Source: DASWKG01 sp036396755
Lineage (GTDB): Bacteria; Actinomycetota; UBA4738; CALAEC01
Assembly (NCBI GenBank): GCA_036396755.1
Contig: DASWKG010000019.1
Span: 1-27,140 of the forward strand
Reading direction: 5' to 3'
Length of the DNA: 27,140 nt
Positions 6,842 through 14,376 of this stretch are shown here, in pieces (the first letter of the stretch is position 1; every line of letters starts with the position of its first letter). The position numbers and the translations under genes were made by a program. The notes below the pieces were generated by a model, which ran no database searches, had not been told where the DNA came from, and was given only the letters and a program-made list of their open reading frames with translations.

Positions 6842-7636
6842 TTACTGAGGATCACGGGGCTCCCGTGCCGCCTCCTTCTCGGGCGGCTCGGGCCGCTCCC
6901 CATCGCTGAACCTGCGCAGGCCCGCCGCCATCTCCTCCCCCGCGGCCGCCGAGCCCCGCTTCCCCTCCGCCTCGAGGGCTTCCACCGAGGGCAGGTCCCA
7001 GGCCGCCAGCGCGCCGGCCCGATCGGCCACCACGCCCGGCCAGGGCGACGCGGCGATCAGGTCGGCGAGCTCGAGCGCCCGCTCCAGGGCGCGGCCGCGC
7101 TCCACCACCTCCTGCACGAGGCCCATCGCGGCGGCGCGCTCGGCACCGATGCGCGCGCCGGTCTCGATCAGGTAGAGCGCGTTGCCCTGCCCGACGATCC
7201 GCGGCAGGCGGACCGTCCCTCCATCGACGAGCGGGACGCCCCAGCGGCGGTTGAGGACGCCGAACCGCGCGCCGGCGCCCGCGATGCGGATGTCGCACCA
7301 GCACGCGAGCTCGAGGCCGCCCGCGTAGCAGTGGCCCTCGACCGCGGCGATCGTCGGCTTGCCGGAGTCGAGGCGGGCGAACCCGAGCGGCCCCGTCCGC
7401 TCCACCCCGGGGCGCCGCAAGAGTCCGTCCAGCGCCCGCAGGTCGGCGCCGGAGGAGAACGCCGCGCCACCGGCCCCGGTCACGACGAGGACCCGGGCGT
7501 CGTCGTCGGCGGCGAACGACTCGATCGCGGCGGCGAGGAGGCCGGCCGTCCCCGGGTCGATGCAGTTGTGGACCTCGGGCCGGTTCAGCGTCACGATGAC
7601 GACCGCCGCGCGTCGTTCCACCTCGACCGTGGCCAT
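6842..7636 (-). CDS. Enoyl-CoA hydratase/isomerase (crotonase) family protein
   Basis: A 264-residue crotonase-fold protein, predicted to act on a CoA thioester in the cytoplasm. Seen: the oxyanion-hole segments FSSGADLRAL (60-69) and HCYAGGLELACWCDIRIAG (102-120), and RRWGVPLVDGGTVRLPR (130-146). Glu109 aligns with the first catalytic Glu of rat enoyl-CoA hydratase (Glu144), but the residue aligned with the second (Glu164) is Asn129 and Asp138 is nearby, so simple hydratase activity should not be assumed; isomerase or another crotonase reaction is possible. The C-terminal 25 residues are charged and Pro-rich. ATG at 7636 has no ribosome-binding site but follows a -10 hexamer by six bases, so it is probably leaderless. 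Divergent from moxR. Confidence 0.88.
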   Translation of the reverse strand: MATVEVERRAAVVIVTLNRPEVHNCIDPGTAGLLAAAIESFAADDDARVLVVTGAGGAAFSSGADLRALDGLLRRPGVERTGPLGFARLDSGKPTIAAVEGHCYAGGLELACWCDIRIAGAGARFGVLNRRWGVPLVDGGTVRLPRIVGQGNALYLIETGARIGAERAAAMGLVQEVVERGRALERALELADLIAASPWPGVVADRAGALAAWDLPSVEALEAEGKRGSAAAGEEMAAGLRRFSDGERPEPPEKEAAREPRDPQ

Positions 7637-7642
7637 CGGCGA

Positions 7643-7661
7643 ATCATACGGTCGCACCGTA
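7643..7661 (-). promoter_or_regulatory. Leaderless promoter and operator-like palindrome of the crotonase gene
   Basis: Minus strand: TATGAT (-10) ends six bases before the ATG at 7636, which would place the transcript start on or next to the start codon. The perfect inverted repeat TACGGT-CGC-ACCGTA (7647-7661) overlaps the upstream edge of that -10 and the spacer, the layout of a repressor site. It also lies in the shared region before moxR. Confidence 0.55.
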
Positions 7662-7717
7662 AGATGGAGCACCCCGGCGGCCCCAGGGCTCGGACCGCAC
7701 GGCGGAGAGGAGGCGGT

Positions 7718-8674
7718 GTGGCGAAGGGCAACTGGGACCGGTTCCGCGAGGCGTTCGGCGAGATCCAGGAGAACATCGAGCGCGTCATCCAGGGCAAGCC
7801 CGACGAGGTCCGCCTCGCCCTGGTCGCGCTCGTCGCCGAGGGTCACCTCCTGATCGAGGACGTACCCGGCGTCGGCAAGACGATGCTCGCGAAGTCCCTT
7901 GCCCGTTCGATCGACTGCTCGTTCCGGCGCATCCAGTTCACGCCCGACCTGCTCCCCACCGACATCACCGGCGTCAACGTCTACAACCAGGACCAGCGCG
8001 ACTTCGAGTTCCGCCCGGGCGCGATCTTCGCCAACATCGTGCTGGGCGACGAGATCAACCGCGCGAGCCCGAAGACGCAGTCGGCGCTGCTCGAGAGCAT
8101 GGAGGAGCGCCAGGTCACGGTCGACGGCGTCACCTACGAGCTCGGGGTCCCGTTCATGGTGCTCGCGACGCAGAACCCGATCGAGCACGAGGGCACCTAC
8201 GCGCTCCCCGAGGCCCAGGTCGACCGGTTCATGATCCGCCTCGCCCTCGGCTACCCCGGGCCCGAGGCCGAGGCGCAGATCCTCGAGACGCACGGCCAGG
8301 GCTCGGCGCTCCTCGAGATCGGGCCGGTGACCGACTCGGCCGGCGTCGCCGCCCTCATCGAGATCGCGCGGGGCGTGCACGTGAGCGACGGGATCCGCCG
8401 CTACGTCGTCGAGATCGCCGAGGCGACCCGCTCCCACCCCGACATCTACCTGGGCGCCAGCCCGCGTGCGTCGCTCATGTTGCTGCGCGCGGCGCGCGCG
8501 CTCGCCGCGTCGGAGGCGCGCGACTTCGTGCTGCCCGATGACGTGAAGGCGCTCGTCGCGCCCGTGCTGACGCACCGGCTCATCGTCTCGGCCGACGCCG
8601 CGATGGGCGGCCACACCGGCGAGTCGCTCCTCGCCTCCCTGCTCGACGAGGTCCCGGTCCCGGTGAAGGGCTAG
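7718..8674 (+). CDS. MoxR-family AAA+ ATPase
   Basis: A 318-residue MoxR ATPase, thought to act as a chaperone that assembles or activates partner proteins, often DUF58/VWA proteins encoded next to it. Walker A is EDVPGVGKT (47-55), Walker B is IVLGDEIN (107-114), followed by RASPKTQSALLESMEERQVT (115-134) and the sensor motif ATQNPIEHEGTYALPEAQVD (150-169). GTG at 7718 is chosen because AGGAGG lies four bases upstream (7708-7713). The frame stays open far upstream (to 6806), but that stretch is antisense to the crotonase gene and not part of the protein. First gene of a three-gene operon with DUF58 (one-base gap) and the transglutaminase. Confidence 0.95.
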   Translation: MAKGNWDRFREAFGEIQENIERVIQGKPDEVRLALVALVAEGHLLIEDVPGVGKTMLAKSLARSIDCSFRRIQFTPDLLPTDITGVNVYNQDQRDFEFRPGAIFANIVLGDEINRASPKTQSALLESMEERQVTVDGVTYELGVPFMVLATQNPIEHEGTYALPEAQVDRFMIRLALGYPGPEAEAQILETHGQGSALLEIGPVTDSAGVAALIEIARGVHVSDGIRRYVVEIAEATRSHPDIYLGASPRASLMLLRAARALAASEARDFVLPDDVKALVAPVLTHRLIVSADAAMGGHTGESLLASLLDEVPVPVKG

Positions 8675-8675
8675 C

Positions 8676-9875
8676 GTGCTCACCGGCCGCGCGTTCGCCG
8701 TGCTGGCGGCCGGGCTCCTGCTCTGGATCGGCTCGCGCGTGGCGGGCTCCCCCGGCCTGCACATCGTCGCCCTCGGGCTCGTGCTGCTCGTCCCGCTCTC
8801 GTGGATCACGATGCGCACCGGGAAGCACCGGCTCGTCGCGACCCGGCGGTTCACCACGCGGCGAGCACACGCCGGCGCCCGCGTCCGGGTGAGCCTGGAG
8901 GTGGAGAACCCGACGCGCAGCCGGACGCCGCTGCTCATGCTCGAGGACCGCCTCCCCCCCGCCCTTGGCCGCGGCGCACGGGCCGTCCTCGGCGGGATCC
9001 CGGCGGGGGAGCGCCAGTCGATCTCCTACGTGATGACCTGCTCGCGCCGAGGCCGGTACCGGGTGGGGCCGCTCACCGCGACGCTCACCGATCCGCTCGG
9101 CCTCGCCAAGGTGCAGCTCCCCTTCCCCGAGCGGCACGAGCTGGTGGTCTACCCCGAGGTCGAGGACCTCCGCGATCGCGCGACGGCTCGGTCGACGGGC
9201 GGCGCCGGAGAGACCACCGCCCGCCAGCTCTACCGGACGGGTGAGGACTTCTACACCATGCGCGAGTACGAGATGGGCGATGACCTGCGGCGGATCCACT
9301 GGCGGTCGACCGCCCGAACCGGCACGCTCATGATCCGCCAGGACGAGGCGGCTCGGCGCGCGTCGGTGACCGTCGTCCTCGACACGAGGGCGGAAGCGTT
9401 CGGCGGGTCGCTGGAGGCGTTCGAGCGCGGGGTCTCGGCGGCGGCGTCGATCGGGACGATGTACCTCCGGCAGGGCACGACCGTCCGACTCGCGACGTCG
9501 GACAGCGCGCCGCGTCGCGTGACGACCGACGGGCTGCTCGAGGCCCTGGCGGTCGTGGGGCGCGCGACGACGCTCGCGGCAACGCCGCTGACCCCGCGCG
9601 ACGCCGCCCCGGGAGGGTCCTCGCTCGTGCTGGTGACCGGGCCACCGAGCGCCGGGGAGGTGCCCGGGCTTCTCCGAGGGGCCGCCCCCTACCCGCACCG
9701 CCTCGCGATCCTGATCACGCACCGCACACGGAAGGACGGCGACCCGGCGCGGGCCACCACGACCACGCTGCAGCGAGCCGGGTGGGAGGTGCTCATCCTC
9801 CCGCCCGGCGGAAGCCTGAGGGACGCATGGAACGGGATCGGCAGCAGGGCGATCACGACGGCCGCGCGCTCCTGA
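8676..9875 (+). CDS. DUF58 domain-containing membrane protein
   Basis: A 399-residue protein of the DUF58 family, the usual partner of MoxR ATPases; its precise role is unknown. Two N-terminal membrane segments (about 6-23 and 28-46) anchor it. The family signature is clear: YRTGEDFYTMREYEMGDDLR (186-205) followed by RIHWRSTARTGTLMIRQDE (206-224). The rest is a VWA-like fold (TVVLDTRAEAFGG and onwards). The GTG at 8676 starts one base after the moxR stop. The 3' end overlaps the next gene by 49 bases, an unusually long overlap. The neighbourhood (MoxR, DUF58, transglutaminase) is a common bacterial module believed to work on the cell envelope. Confidence 0.93.
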   Translation: MLTGRAFAVLAAGLLLWIGSRVAGSPGLHIVALGLVLLVPLSWITMRTGKHRLVATRRFTTRRAHAGARVRVSLEVENPTRSRTPLLMLEDRLPPALGRGARAVLGGIPAGERQSISYVMTCSRRGRYRVGPLTATLTDPLGLAKVQLPFPERHELVVYPEVEDLRDRATARSTGGAGETTARQLYRTGEDFYTMREYEMGDDLRRIHWRSTARTGTLMIRQDEAARRASVTVVLDTRAEAFGGSLEAFERGVSAAASIGTMYLRQGTTVRLATSDSAPRRVTTDGLLEALAVVGRATTLAATPLTPRDAAPGGSSLVLVTGPPSAGEVPGLLRGAAPYPHRLAILITHRTRKDGDPARATTTTLQRAGWEVLILPPGGSLRDAWNGIGSRAITTAARS

Positions 9876-12079
9876 CCCTCGCCCTCGCCGCGCTGGTGGG
9901 GGTGACGGCCGCCGCGTTCGGCCGCATCTTCCAGGGCAGCGGCGTCACGATGCAGCTCATCCTCGCGGGCGTCGTGGCGGTGAGCGTCGCCGCGCTGCTC
10001 GAGCGCCGGTCGCTCGCGCTGTCCCTCGTCGTCTCGGCCGCCGCGCTCGCGCTGCTCCTCGGCCTCATCCTCTTCCCGCGGACCACCTGGGTGATCTTCC
10101 CGACCGGCGCCACGTTCGAGGCCCTGGCCCGCGCGCTCGGGAACCTGGGCCGGCAGGCCGTCGAGCAGCCGGCGCCGGCGCCGGCGATCCCCTCGCTCCT
10201 GTCGGCGTCCCTCATCGCCGTGTGGTCGGCGGCCTACGCCTCCCATGCGCTCGCCGCCCGGGCCGGGAGCCCGATCCTCGCGCTCGCGCCCGCCGCCACG
10301 CTCCTCGCCTTCGCCGAGGTGGTGATGGAGGACGGCCCGCGCCCCGGCTACGCGGCCGCCTTCCTCGTCGCCGGGGTGCTGGTGCTCTTCTCGGCCGGCA
10401 TCCGTGGGCTGCGCGGGTGGGGGCCGCTCCTCCCCCGTCGCACGTTCGGCTCGACCCGTCTCGCCACGGGCCCCATCGGGCGCGGCGCCCAGACGATGGG
10501 CATCGCCGCCACCGCCGCGGCCCTGCTGGCCCCGGGGATCCTGCCGGGGTTCCGGGCCGACCCGCTGCTCGAGATCGGCAGCGGGAGTACCCGCATCGCG
10601 ATCAGCCCGCTGGTCGACATCCGGCCGAACCTCCATCGCGACGAACCGGTCGAGCTCTTCCGCGTGCGCTCGCTCACCGGCTCCTACTGGCGCCTGCTGT
10701 CCCTCGACCGCTACAGCGGGCGGGTGTGGAGCGCCTCCGACCCGCAGGCCGAGCAGGGCGCGGCGGTCTCGGGCGCGGCAGCGCTCCCGGTCGCGAGCGT
10801 CGGCGGGCAGGCCCTGGACCAGCAGTTCGAGCTGACCAACCTCGGCGGCACCTGGCTCCCCGCGGCCTACCAGCCGCTGGCCGTCGACGTCCCCGCGGCC
10901 CTCCGCTTCGACCCCGATGCGATCACGCTCGTCACGCCCGACGGCATCCCCGGCGACCTCCGCTACTCGGTGCGCTCAGAGCTCGTCGTCCCCACCCAGG
11001 AGCAGCTCGACCGGCCGGTCGACTACGCGGTCTCGGGCGTGCCGGACAAGTACTTCGAGCTTCCGGCCGAGACACCGCCCGAGATCCACGACTTCGCCGT
11101 CGAGATCACGGCCGGCGCCCAGACGCCGTTCCGGGAGGCGCTCGCGATCCAGAACTACTTCCGGGGCTTCACCTACGACCAGGAGGCGCCGCCGGGGCAC
11201 GGCATCGACGACCTCCGGTACTTCCTGCGCAGCAAGCGCGGCTACTGCGAACAGTTCGCCGGGGCGATGGCGGTCTTCCTGCGCTCGCTCGGCTTCCCGT
11301 CGCGCGTGGTGGTCGGGTTCACCGAGGGCGTGCGTCGGCCGGACGGCCTGTGGCACGTGACCACCGAGGATGCCCACGCCTGGGTCGAGATGTACTTCCC
11401 GGGATTCGGCTGGCTGGCGTTCGAGCCCACGCCCAGCCGGGTCAACCCGGTGAGCGCCCCCTATCTCGCCTCGACCGCGGGCACGGTCGGAAGCACGCGC
11501 GATCTCAGCGAGGCCGCGATCGTGGGCCGCCGCAACGCCGCCGCCGAGCTCGACATCCGCCTCGGGCGGATCGAGCGGCAGCTCGGCGGCTTCCCCGAGC
11601 CGATCAACCGCCCGGAGCGGCGCGCGTGGCCCATCGCGATCGGCGTCGGCGCCGGGCTTCTCGCCGTCGCGCTCGCCCTTCGCCCGGTCGGTCGAGCGCT
11701 GAGCCGCCGCCGAAGATTGCGACGCGCGACGGGCCCGCGCGAGCGCGTGCTCGCCGCGTACGAGGTGTTCGAGGCGCGAGCCGGCGACCTGGGCCTGGGG
11801 AGGAGCCCCGCGGAGACACCGGCGGAGTATCGCGAGCGGCTGCGCGCGGCCGTCACGATGAGCAGCGACGACCTGGAGCGCCTGACCGAGATCGCGACGC
11901 GCGCTCTCTACACCCCGACGCTCCCGGGCCGGGCCGACGCCGATGCGGCGACGGTCGCGATGTCGGGAGCCGGGGCCGACCTCCGTCGGCACGTCGGGCT
12001 GCGCCGGGCGTTGGTGGCGTGGGTCCGGCCGGCGGCGCCCCCGCGGCGCGCGCGTGGGAGCCGTCAGCCCGTCAGTTGA
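9827..12079 (+). CDS. TgpA-like membrane transglutaminase (transglutaminase-like + DUF4129)
   Basis: A 750-residue multi-pass protein. Membrane segments cluster in the first 240 residues (about 14-32, 41-57, 61-83, 123-140, 150-167, 174-191, 222-240) and one more lies near 602-620. The extracytoplasmic part holds the transglutaminase core: Cys474 in RSKRGYCEQFAGAM (468-481), His517 in EDAHAWVEMYFPG (514-526), then WLAFEPTP (529-536), which completes the expected catalytic triad region. The C-terminal cytoplasmic domain (about 635-730, with SPAETPAEYRERL) matches DUF4129. ATG at 9827 has GAGGG just upstream. The substrate is unknown; envelope peptide crosslinking or proteolysis is possible. 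The stop overlaps the end of the convergent MerR gene by eight bases. Confidence 0.93.
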   Translation: MERDRQQGDHDGRALLTLALAALVGVTAAAFGRIFQGSGVTMQLILAGVVAVSVAALLERRSLALSLVVSAAALALLLGLILFPRTTWVIFPTGATFEALARALGNLGRQAVEQPAPAPAIPSLLSASLIAVWSAAYASHALAARAGSPILALAPAATLLAFAEVVMEDGPRPGYAAAFLVAGVLVLFSAGIRGLRGWGPLLPRRTFGSTRLATGPIGRGAQTMGIAATAAALLAPGILPGFRADPLLEIGSGSTRIAISPLVDIRPNLHRDEPVELFRVRSLTGSYWRLLSLDRYSGRVWSASDPQAEQGAAVSGAAALPVASVGGQALDQQFELTNLGGTWLPAAYQPLAVDVPAALRFDPDAITLVTPDGIPGDLRYSVRSELVVPTQEQLDRPVDYAVSGVPDKYFELPAETPPEIHDFAVEITAGAQTPFREALAIQNYFRGFTYDQEAPPGHGIDDLRYFLRSKRGYCEQFAGAMAVFLRSLGFPSRVVVGFTEGVRRPDGLWHVTTEDAHAWVEMYFPGFGWLAFEPTPSRVNPVSAPYLASTAGTVGSTRDLSEAAIVGRRNAAAELDIRLGRIERQLGGFPEPINRPERRAWPIAIGVGAGLLAVALALRPVGRALSRRRRLRRATGPRERVLAAYEVFEARAGDLGLGRSPAETPAEYRERLRAAVTMSSDDLERLTEIATRALYTPTLPGRADADAATVAMSGAGADLRRHVGLRRALVAWVRPAAPPRRARGSRQPVS

Positions 12080-12082
12080 CGG
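12069..12082. terminator. Shared hairpin between convergent tgpA-like and merR genes
   Basis: Perfect inverted repeat CCGTCA-GT-TGACGG; as RNA it folds on either strand as a five-base-pair stem with a tetraloop. It contains both stop codons (TGA at 12077-12079 plus, TGA at 12074-12072 minus). No T tract follows on either side, so terminator function is uncertain. Confidence 0.4.
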
Positions 12083-12560
12083 CTTCGGCGTTCACGTGCC
12101 GGGCCGCCTGCTTCAGGGCCCGCACGAACCGGTCGCGGTCGGTCTGGAACTCGGAGACCTCGGCGTCGACCGAGCGCACGATCTGGTCGATGGCCACGAA
12201 GAACGCCATCTGACCCTCCCGGAGCGCGTCGAGGATCTCCCCCTCACGCCGGCAGACCTTGAAGATGCTCTGGCCGTCGGTGATGAGCTTGACCTCGGAG
12301 AGGTGCCCTTCCATCTCGGCGTTGCGGCGCAGGAACTGGTAGGCCCGGCGGACCCGCTGGAGGGACATGCCGCCGTCGAGGAGCGAGGTCACGACGCGGA
12401 GGGCCACCAGGTCGCGGAAGGAGTAGAGCCTCGGCACGCCGGGGCGCCCCCCGGTCCCCTGCACCGACGGTCTGACGAGCCCGATCTTGTCCCAGTAGCG
12501 GAGCTGGCGCGGTGTGCAGCCGGTGAGACGAGATGCCTGGTGTGACGTGAACCCTTCCAT
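12072..12560 (-). CDS. MerR-family transcriptional regulator
   Basis: A 162-residue regulator. The winged HTH is at the N-terminus: FTSHQASRLTGCTPRQLRYW (4-23) followed by DKIGLVRPS, then a wing region (GRPGVPRLYSFRDLVALRVV) and SLLDGGMSLQRVRRAYQFLR. The C-terminal part (about 95-162) is a helical domain without the cysteine pairs of metal-sensing MerR proteins, and resembles the uncharacterised actinobacterial MerR group that includes mycobacterial Rv1828. ATG at 12560 keeps the canonical N-terminus and has GGAG four bases upstream; an in-frame ATG at 12584 is an alternative with eight more residues. Convergent with the transglutaminase operon, so not part of it. The effector is unknown. Confidence 0.88.
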   Translation of the reverse strand: MEGFTSHQASRLTGCTPRQLRYWDKIGLVRPSVQGTGGRPGVPRLYSFRDLVALRVVTSLLDGGMSLQRVRRAYQFLRRNAEMEGHLSEVKLITDGQSIFKVCRREGEILDALREGQMAFFVAIDQIVRSVDAEVSEFQTDRDRFVRALKQAARHVNAEAVN

Positions 12561-12581
12561 CGGACTCCGACTCCTATCGAT

Positions 12582-12601
12582 CATCGCGAGGGCGCGCGAT
12601 G
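12582..12601 (-). other. Hairpin in the merR leader
   Basis: Inverted repeat with seven-base arms CATCGCG (12582-12588) and CGCGATG (12595-12601), loop six, in the predicted merR leader, just before the start region. A perfect CCCCCGGGGG palindrome lies next to it (12605-12614). Confidence 0.35.
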
Positions 12602-12629
12602 GAGCCCCCGGGGGAAGGAACAGGGATAC

Positions 12630-12658
12630 GTTGTACGTCAAACGCACGGCCAAGACAA
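12630..12658 (-). promoter_or_regulatory. Promoter of the merR gene
   Basis: Minus strand TTGTCT (-35, 12653-12658), 17-base spacer, TACAAC (-10, 12630-12635). Start near 12623 would give a leader of about 60 bases. The -10 lies within TACGTTGTACGT, an imperfect symmetric stretch that might be bound by the MerR protein itself (inference). Confidence 0.5.
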
Positions 12659-12685
12659 GTGTGCGAAATGACTTTCTCGCGACGG

Positions 12686-13075
12686 TTACTCGCCCGGGGT
12701 GCCGCGGGGCTCACCCGGGGTGCCGCGGTGGCGGAACCGCTCGGTGAGGCGCGCGAGGAAGGCCGCCGGCGACAGCCGCGGACCGCGCCCGGCCTCGCGG
12801 AGCTGGTCGCGGCCCATGCTCTTGAGGAGCTGGTAGACGAACAGCGCGGCCGACAGCATCAGGCCGAACCCCACGATCGCGATCCAGATCGAGAGGGGGA
12901 AGAGCATCAGCATGACGAAGCCCGCGACGAAGGCCAGGGCGCCCAGGCGGATGCGCCGCACGGCGTGCGTGTAGGGAGACGCCCGGGAGACCGCGTCGGC
13001 GAGGCGAGGGTCCTCCTCGCGCAGCTTCTTCTCGATCTCCTGGAGGATGCGCTGTTCGTGATCTGAGAGCGGCAT
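12686..13075 (-). CDS. DUF3040 membrane protein
   Basis: A 129-residue protein of the actinobacterial DUF3040 family, function unknown. The N-terminus MPLSDHEQRILQEIEKKLRE is the family hallmark, followed by DPRLADAVSR, two adjacent membrane segments (about 43-61 and 64-84) and a basic cytoplasmic tail. ATG at 13075 is set by AAGGAG about five bases upstream. The C-terminus carries a duplicated seven-residue unit (RGTPGEP / RGTPGE) encoded by a 21-base tandem repeat. It lies downstream of dinB on the same strand but has its own perfect -10, so it is probably transcribed separately. Confidence 0.9.
   Translation of the reverse strand: MPLSDHEQRILQEIEKKLREEDPRLADAVSRASPYTHAVRRIRLGALAFVAGFVMLMLFPLSIWIAIVGFGLMLSAALFVYQLLKSMGRDQLREAGRGPRLSPAAFLARLTERFRHRGTPGEPRGTPGE
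12693..12728. repeat. 21-base tandem duplication at the DUF3040 3' end
   Basis: CCCGGGGTGCCGCGG occurs at 12693-12707 and again at 12714-12728, offset by 21 bases. In frame it doubles a seven-residue unit at the C-terminus. Replication slippage is the simplest cause. Confidence 0.8.
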
Positions 13076-13098
13076 CGGTCTCCTTCTCGAGGAGCTCA

Positions 13099-13104
13099 AT
13101 TATA
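13099..13104 (-). promoter_or_regulatory. -10 element of the DUF3040 gene
   Basis: Perfect TATAAT on the minus strand, about 24 bases before the ATG, leaving a short leader with the AAGGAG site. The -35 is poor (TACCCA at a 17-base spacing). Confidence 0.55.
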
Positions 13105-13136
13105 GGAACCTTCCCCGTCCTTGGGTACGGTCCGCC

Positions 13137-14351
13137 TCAGGAGAGGGCCGTCGGCGGGTCGCCCGGGTCGAGCAGGGCGGCCGGGAGCGCCGCCCCCCGC
13201 CCGAAGCGGGCCTCGATGCGATCGAGCGCCCGCTCGGCGTCCTCCCATCGGCCCGCGCGCACCAGCGCCAGCTGCTCGGCGCCCGCCGGGACCAGGCCGG
13301 ACGCCCCGACCCCGAGCAGCCGGATCCGGAAGCTCCCGGAACGCTCGGCGCGCGCGCCGGGGAGGCTCCGCGCAAGCTCCCCGACGATCCGGTACAGGTC
13401 CGAGGCGAGGTCGGTGGGATCGCGGAGGGTCCGCGAGCGGGTCAGGGTGGTGAAGCTCGCCAGGCGGGCCTTCAGCACCACCGTTCGGGCCCGGTAGCCG
13501 TCCTTCCGCAGCCGCGCGGCCACGCGGTGGGACAGCCGGAGCAGCTCGCGGAGCACGTCCTCCTCGGCCACCAGGTCGTGCTCGAAGGTCTCCTCGTGGC
13601 TGACGGACTTCGGCGCCTCGTAGGGCACCACCGACCGGTCGTCGCGGCCGGCGGCGAGCTCGCACAGGTGCCGCGCGTTCTGCTCCCCCAGCACCCGGGC
13701 GAGCACGCGCTCGGACGAGGCGGCCAGATCGGCGACGGTGCGGATGCCGAGGCGGGCGAGCGTCTCGTGGGTCCTCTCCCCCACCCCCCAGAGCGCGTCG
13801 ACCGGCAGGGGGTGAAGGAAGGCCGTCACGCCGGTCGCCGGCACGACGAGCAGCCCGTCGGGCTTCGAGCGCGTCGACGCCATCTTGGCGAGGAACTTGT
13901 TCGGCGCCACGCCGACCGAACAGGTGAGCGAGAGCTCCTCGGTCACCTTGGCCCGCACCCGCCGGGCGATGAGCGCCGGCTCGCCGAAGAGCCGGGTGGC
14001 GCCCGACACGTCGAGGAACGCCTCGTCGAGCGAGAGCGGCTCGACGAGCGGCGTGAACGAGAGGAGCACCTCCCGCAGACGGGTCGCGTAGGCCCGGTAG
14101 GCGGCGAAGTCGGGTCGCACGAACACCAGCTCCTGGCAGAGGCGCCGGGCTCGCGCCGCCGGCATCGCCGACCGCACCCCGTACTTCCGGGCCGCGTACG
14201 ACGCCGACATCACAACTCCGCGCGTGCCCGACCCGCCGACCGCGACGGGCCTGCCCGCGAGCGTGGGGTCCTTCAGCTCCTCGACCGACGCGTAGAACGC
14301 GTCCATGTCGACGTGCAGGATCGGCTCGGGCGGCCTCGGAAGCGCGGTCAC
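13137..14351 (-). CDS. dinB: DinB, DNA polymerase IV (Y-family translesion polymerase)
   Basis: Error-prone polymerase that copies past DNA lesions. Length is 404 residues with GTG at 14351. The catalytic carboxylates are all present: Asp15 and Asp17 in HVDMDAFYASVE (13-24), Asp109-Glu110 in SLDEAFLDVSG (107-117). The Tyr/Arg dNTP-binding segment YAARKYGVRSAMP and the PNKFLAKMAS stretch are typical of DinB. The little-finger domain follows (SVSHEETFEHDL and onwards) and QLALV near the C-terminus could be a weak sliding-clamp motif. Because the active site is intact, this is not ImuB. It lies 25 bases after dnaE2 on the same strand; a GTG at 14399 overlapping dnaE2 is a possible alternative start. 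Confidence 0.93.
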   Translation of the reverse strand: MTALPRPPEPILHVDMDAFYASVEELKDPTLAGRPVAVGGSGTRGVVMSASYAARKYGVRSAMPAARARRLCQELVFVRPDFAAYRAYATRLREVLLSFTPLVEPLSLDEAFLDVSGATRLFGEPALIARRVRAKVTEELSLTCSVGVAPNKFLAKMASTRSKPDGLLVVPATGVTAFLHPLPVDALWGVGERTHETLARLGIRTVADLAASSERVLARVLGEQNARHLCELAAGRDDRSVVPYEAPKSVSHEETFEHDLVAEEDVLRELLRLSHRVAARLRKDGYRARTVVLKARLASFTTLTRSRTLRDPTDLASDLYRIVGELARSLPGARAERSGSFRIRLLGVGASGLVPAGAEQLALVRAGRWEDAERALDRIEARFGRGAALPAALLDPGDPPTALS

Positions 14352-14376
14352 GGCGGGAGGTCCTGTGCGTCGTCGG

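Noticed and set aside
6806..7717. In-frame N-terminal extension of moxR of about 300 codons
   Set aside because: The stretch is antisense to the crotonase gene, resembles no protein, and moxR has a good ribosome-binding site at its internal GTG.
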